Shown here piece after piece: positions 60,782-64,000 of a stretch of DNA of 64,000 nt; the first letter of the stretch is position 1, and every line of letters starts with the position of its first letter. The translations under genes were made by a program, and so were the position numbers. The notes under the pieces were generated by a model. The model made no database searches and had not been told where the DNA came from. It saw only the letters and a list, made by a program, of their open reading frames with translations. The DNA lies in NCBI RefSeq assembly GCF_015222005.1, contig NZ_JADFFL010000011.1:1-64000 (forward strand), read 5' to 3'. Origin of the DNA: Mucilaginibacter myungsuensis (lineage in GTDB: Bacteria; Bacteroidota; Bacteroidia; Sphingobacteriales; Sphingobacteriaceae).

Positions 60782-61150
60782 TTATACTAAGGCCGAATTG
60801 CGTTGGCGCAATTCTTCGTATAAGCCAATAACTTTGCGTTGTAATTCAACTATTTCTTCTTCGCATTCTTCTAATTTTTTACGGGCATCCGTCAGGTCAG
60901 AAGATGTGTATTCGGTGTGTTCGTCATCAAAAGATAACAGCGCTACCAAACTCATCTCAAAAATGTCGGCGATCTGCTGTAGCCTTGAAAGGTTAATGTC
61001 TGTGATCCCTGTTTCTATCTTCGAGAAGGCCGGTATAGATATACCAAGTTTATTTGCAACATCCTCCTGACTCCAATTATTTTGATGCCTAACTGCACGG
61101 ATGTTTTTGCCTGCGGTTTGGTTAGATCGGGTTTTAAAGTTCTGGTTCAT
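60782..61150 (-). CDS. XRE-family transcriptional regulator with C-terminal coiled coil
   Basis: A 122-residue DNA-binding protein from the ATG at 61150. The helix-turn-helix sits at about residues 15-70 (IRAVRHQNNWSQEDVANKLG, ISIPAFSKIETGITDIN), the classic Cro/C1-type fold. The rest is a heptad-rich coiled coil (ARKKLEECEEEIVELQRKVI) that should drive dimerisation. A perfect 10-bp inverted repeat lies 9 bp upstream of its start, so it probably represses itself. It faces the TPR kinase-like gene across a shared terminator; a functional link is unproved. Confidence 0.9.
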   Translation of the reverse strand: MNQNFKTRSNQTAGKNIRAVRHQNNWSQEDVANKLGISIPAFSKIETGITDINLSRLQQIADIFEMSLVALLSFDDEHTEYTSSDLTDARKKLEECEEEIVELQRKVIGLYEELRQRNSALV

Positions 61151-61158
61151 CAATATCA

Positions 61159-61186
61159 ATAGTTTATATTATCAGATATAAACTAT
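61159..61186. promoter_or_regulatory. Likely operator of the XRE regulator
   Basis: ATAGTTTATA (61159-61168) and TATAAACTAT (61177-61186) form a perfect 10-bp inverted repeat with an 8-nt spacer, centred 22-23 bp upstream of the XRE ATG. The size and position fit the site of a dimeric Cro/C1-type repressor (autoregulation is inference). Confidence 0.6.
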
Positions 61187-61257
61187 ATCCAAAGGCTGTG
61201 CCATAAACGTAAGATGGCTTTATTGCCTGAAAATGTGAGTTTTGTAGTGAAAGTTAA

Positions 61258-61287
61258 AATTAGTGGGGAATTACGTCCCCACTAATT
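61258..61287 (-). terminator. Terminator of the PcrA/UvrD helicase gene
   Basis: Arms AATTAGTGGGGA (61258-61269) and TCCCCACTAATT (61276-61287) form a perfect 12-bp stem with a 6-nt loop. On the minus strand it is followed by TTTAACTTT. It is 70 bp after the helicase stop. Confidence 0.75.
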
Positions 61288-61357
61288 GGGTAATTCGGTG
61301 TGGAATTTTAACTAATAATACCCGTAATGAGATAATTATTACATGCGGGTAAAACTT

Positions 61358-63637
61358 TTAACCCACAATACGTAGTTTGGCAAATTTTAAAAGCAGTTGC
61401 TTGTTGCCTATTTCTTTAAAAAATATCGTTGCCTTAATATCGGGCTTGTTGCCTTCTAATTGCAATACCTTACCAAAGCCGAAACGTTCGTGCTCTACTT
61501 CCATACCTGTCTGTAAATTAGATGTATCAGAAGGTGCGAACCCTGGTGTTGGTATGTGAGCTTTGGCTAACATCGATGTTGTTTTAGGCGGTGTCGATGG
61601 TTTGGACGTTGGAGCTTGTGGCTTAGAGAAAGTATCTTTACGCGCCCATTGTTGGCGCTCATTCTCAAAGAAAGAACTTGCAGCTGGTTTGGCCGAGTAG
61701 TCCAGTTCTAAATACTTAGCATCTATCTCATCTAAAAAGCGACTCGGCTCGCAATTGATCAGCGTACCGAATTTAAAACGTGATGTGGCATAACTGATAT
61801 TCAGTTTGGTTTTCGCCCGCGTTACAGCCACGTAGAATAAACGGCGTTCTTCCTCAAGGTCGCTGCGCGAATTCAACGACATCTGCGACGGGAACAGGTT
61901 CTCTTCCAACCCCACCACATATACGTTAGGGAACTCCAAGCCTTTGGATGAGTGTATCGTCATTAAGGATACGGTCTCGGCGTTCGGGTTCTTGTCGTTG
62001 TCGTCGTTGGTCAGTAAAGCGATGTCCTGCATAAACACGTCCAAACCCTTTTCTTCAATATCTTCGCGCTCGCTGAACTCTTTAATACCGTTCAATAATT
62101 CCTGGATATTCTCGTAACGGTTCAAGCCTTCTACCGATTTGTCATCGTATAGGTCTTTTAACAAACCCGAGTGTTGCGCGATATGCAAAGCGGCATCATA
62201 GGCGGTCATATTTTTGGTGACCACCTGAAAGCTTTGTATCAGTGTACCGAAGGTTGCGACCGGACCGGCACTGCGACCATCCAGGTACATCTGAGCACTT
62301 GTGATGATCTCCCATTGCGTCAACTTATGCTGATCTGCGCTGATAATGATCTTGTCGATCGTAGTATCGCCGATAGCTCGTTTTGGATAGTTGATCACCC
62401 TTTTCATCGCCACCTCATCGTTAGGATTAAATGTCAGGCGGAAATAAGCGATCAGATCCTTGATCTCTTTACGCTGATAGAAGGACAATCCACCATAGAT
62501 CTTATAGGGTGTGCCCATCTTACGCAGGGCCTCTTCCATCGCACGCGATTGCGCGTTGGTTCGGTATAGGATAGCGAAGTCGCTCCATTTAAGGCCGTTG
62601 GTACTGCGGTCTTGCATGATCGCCTCGGCTACCATTTTGCCTTCTTCGTTATCGCTGAAGGCACGCATCACTTTTATTCTGTCGCCAACCTCGTTCTGGC
62701 TGAAAACGTTCTTCTTCAGTTGCTCCTTATTGTTGGATATAATACTGTTAGAGATATTTACGATGTTCTGTGTACTGCGGTAGTTTTGCTCCAGCTTAAA
62801 GATCTTGGCATCAGGGTAATCCTTCTCAAAATTGAGGATGTTTTGGATATTGGCCCCACGGAACGCATAGATACTCTGCGCATCATCACCAACTACACAA
62901 ATATTCTCAGTAACAGCGGCCAATTTCTTCACAATTAGGTACTGCGAAAAGTTAGTATCCTGATACTCATCCACCATTAGGTACTTGAATTTGTGCTGAT
63001 ACTTGTTCAGCACATCCGGATAGCGTTTTAGTAACTCATTTGTCTTGAAAAGCAAGTCGTCAAAGTCCATCGCACCTGCTTTAAAACAGCGGGTAGCGTA
63101 GGTCTCGTAGATCTTGGCCATCATTGGGCGACGGCTTTCATTATCGTCAGCCAAGATCTGCTCATTTTTGGCATACTCCATCCAGCTGATCAGATTGTTT
63201 TTGGCCGATGAGATGCGACTTAACACATGGTTTACGCTATACAACTTATCGTCCAGATTCATTTCTTTCAAGATGGCACGCAGTACGCTTTTGCTATCAT
63301 CTGTATCGTAAATGGTGAAGTTGCTTGGGTAGCCTAATTTTTCGGCTTCTACCCGTAATATCTTGGCAAACACCGAGTGGAAAGTACCCATCCAAATATT
63401 CCTGGCCTCGGTGCCAACCACGTGGGTGATACGCTCACGCATCTCTTTGGCGGCTTTATTAGTAAAGGTCAATACCAATATATTAAAAGCGTCGACACCG
63501 CTGCGGATCAGGTGTGCCACACGGTAAGTGATCACACGCGTTTTACCCGATCCAGCACCTGCAATGATCATCACCGGGCCTTTAATTTGTAAAACAGCTC
63601 CTCTTTGTTCGGGGTTAAGTCCCTCTAAATAATCCAA
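61358..63637 (-). CDS. pcrA: UvrD/PcrA-type ATP-dependent DNA helicase
   Basis: Superfamily 1A helicase of 759 residues. Motifs in order: LNPEQRGAV (Q motif), GAGSGKTRV (Walker A, about 27), LTFTNKAAKEM (Ia), MVDEYQDTN (Walker B, about 222), GDDAQSIYAFRGA (III), LEQNYRSTQNIV (IV), TIHSSKGLEFPNVYVVGL (V) and EERRLFYVAVTRAK (VI). The C-terminal part has a flexible Pro/Ser/Thr-rich linker and a Tudor-like end (HERFGFGKVLQLEGNKPDI) typical of PcrA. It unwinds DNA in repair and replication. Start is TTG at 63637 giving DYLEGLNPEQ; AGAGGA seven to eight nt upstream acts as a ribosome site, rare in this genome. Confidence 0.96.
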   Translation of the reverse strand: MDYLEGLNPEQRGAVLQIKGPVMIIAGAGSGKTRVITYRVAHLIRSGVDAFNILVLTFTNKAAKEMRERITHVVGTEARNIWMGTFHSVFAKILRVEAEKLGYPSNFTIYDTDDSKSVLRAILKEMNLDDKLYSVNHVLSRISSAKNNLISWMEYAKNEQILADDNESRRPMMAKIYETYATRCFKAGAMDFDDLLFKTNELLKRYPDVLNKYQHKFKYLMVDEYQDTNFSQYLIVKKLAAVTENICVVGDDAQSIYAFRGANIQNILNFEKDYPDAKIFKLEQNYRSTQNIVNISNSIISNNKEQLKKNVFSQNEVGDRIKVMRAFSDNEEGKMVAEAIMQDRSTNGLKWSDFAILYRTNAQSRAMEEALRKMGTPYKIYGGLSFYQRKEIKDLIAYFRLTFNPNDEVAMKRVINYPKRAIGDTTIDKIIISADQHKLTQWEIITSAQMYLDGRSAGPVATFGTLIQSFQVVTKNMTAYDAALHIAQHSGLLKDLYDDKSVEGLNRYENIQELLNGIKEFSEREDIEEKGLDVFMQDIALLTNDDNDKNPNAETVSLMTIHSSKGLEFPNVYVVGLEENLFPSQMSLNSRSDLEEERRLFYVAVTRAKTKLNISYATSRFKFGTLINCEPSRFLDEIDAKYLELDYSAKPAASSFFENERQQWARKDTFSKPQAPTSKPSTPPKTTSMLAKAHIPTPGFAPSDTSNLQTGMEVEHERFGFGKVLQLEGNKPDIKATIFFKEIGNKQLLLKFAKLRIVG

Positions 63638-63812
63638 ATCTCGTCCTCTTTTCTTAGTGACTGCGAAATTACTTCATTGAGGCGAAAGGTAAAAGGATAA
63701 AGGCGAAAGGTTTTGAACACATCGGCCTGCGCGTGAGGTGTATACGGTGGAGATATACAGCGTATATACTGGTATGCACTTGTTAAGTAATTGATATTTA
63801 GTTGTTTGCTTA
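63638..63812. other. Intergenic region with degenerate direct repeats
   Basis: The gap holds word-like repeats (GGCGAAAGGT, AAAAGGATAAAGGCGAAAGG) followed by TATAC/GTATA-rich palindromic DNA. No gene or RNA is evident. The promoter of the helicase must lie in its left part. Confidence 0.5.
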
Positions 63813-64000
63813 TTATGGTAATTTGTCTTTTACTGCCATCCACATCACCCATCCAAAAGGAACCAACCAGATCAGGTCATTCCAAACATTTACCCAAAGG
63901 AATGATACTGGCAACTGACCAACATACATGTAGTACGCCGTCCCAAAAGGACCTAAGAACTTACCGATAAAGCCGACCAATATCAAAGGCCAATAACGCT
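63813..64000 (-). CDS. Partial membrane protein at the window edge (C-terminal 62 residues)
   Basis: An open minus-strand frame runs from the window's end to TAA at 63813-63815. It reads RYWPLILVGFIGKFLGPFGT, then AYYMYVGQLPVSFLWVN, WNDLIWLVPFGWVMWMAVKD: two or three Trp-rich hydrophobic helices with a short hydrophilic end. The 5' part lies beyond the window. I do not recognise the family. Confidence 0.7.
   Translation of the reverse strand, partial: RYWPLILVGFIGKFLGPFGTAYYMYVGQLPVSFLWVNVWNDLIWLVPFGWVMWMAVKDKLP

Noticed and set aside
63625..63852. Minus-strand frame of 75 residues overlapping the pcrA start
   Set aside because: It runs through degenerate GGCGAAAGG repeats, overlaps the helicase in another frame and has no recognisable features.

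Overview
The window looks like chromosomal DNA of a member of the Bacteroidota, most likely a Sphingobacteriaceae such as Mucilaginibacter or Pedobacter (inference from gene content; no database was searched). The evidence is a DUF4290 gene next to murA, the Bacteroidota-type GlmU-like nucleotidyltransferase, a C-terminal type IX secretion sorting domain, glycan-degrading GH172 and GH78 enzymes, TAnnTTTG-type -7 promoter boxes (one with a TTG exactly 19 nt upstream), few Shine-Dalgarno sites and several TTG starts. No tRNA, rRNA, CRISPR array, transposase or phage gene was seen.

Layout. 0.2-9 kb: a secreted metzincin-like metalloprotease, a cytosolic GAF histidine kinase, a large nested palindrome, a copper-type P-ATPase, then a GH172/SGNH pair for carbohydrate breakdown. 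9.1-12.8 kb: an SPFH protein and zinc-ribbon protein resembling the YdjI/YdjG membrane-stress partners of Bacillus PspA, a small membrane gene that seems cut by an in-frame stop, and a ceramidase-like membrane protein. 13.1-33.2 kb: a 20-kb single-strand array of seven homologous macroglobulin/plug modules, three fused into one 2848-residue chain and four as separate genes. 33.4-38.2 kb: an amino acid permease, an MFS transporter, a MarC protein and the remains of two broken genes. 38.3-42.3 kb: rpmE2, GlmU-like protein, tpiA, a membrane protein and prmA. 42.3-51 kb: a ClC channel, a thioesterase and histidine kinase pair, a desaturase, murA and DUF4290. 51-64 kb: an enolase-superfamily epimerase with a GH78 rhamnosidase, DinB, small genes, an M20 dipeptidase, a T9SS-exported SGNH hydrolase, a kinase-like protein without ATPase domain, an XRE regulator with its own operator, pcrA/uvrD and a partial membrane gene.

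How it works together. Most of the window is housekeeping and envelope or carbohydrate metabolism. The array is the exceptional part. Each module has an MG2 domain, further macroglobulin-like beta-sandwiches, a carboxypeptidase-regulatory-like domain, a segment corresponding to a TonB plug but highly variable between copies, and a conserved C-terminal domain resembling the A2M domain of alpha-2-macroglobulins. There is no beta-barrel and no thioester motif. Constant flanks around a diversified insert, in tandem co-transcribed copies, suggest a secreted or periplasmic family that is diversifying by duplication and gene conversion. This is the best candidate for an undescribed system here.
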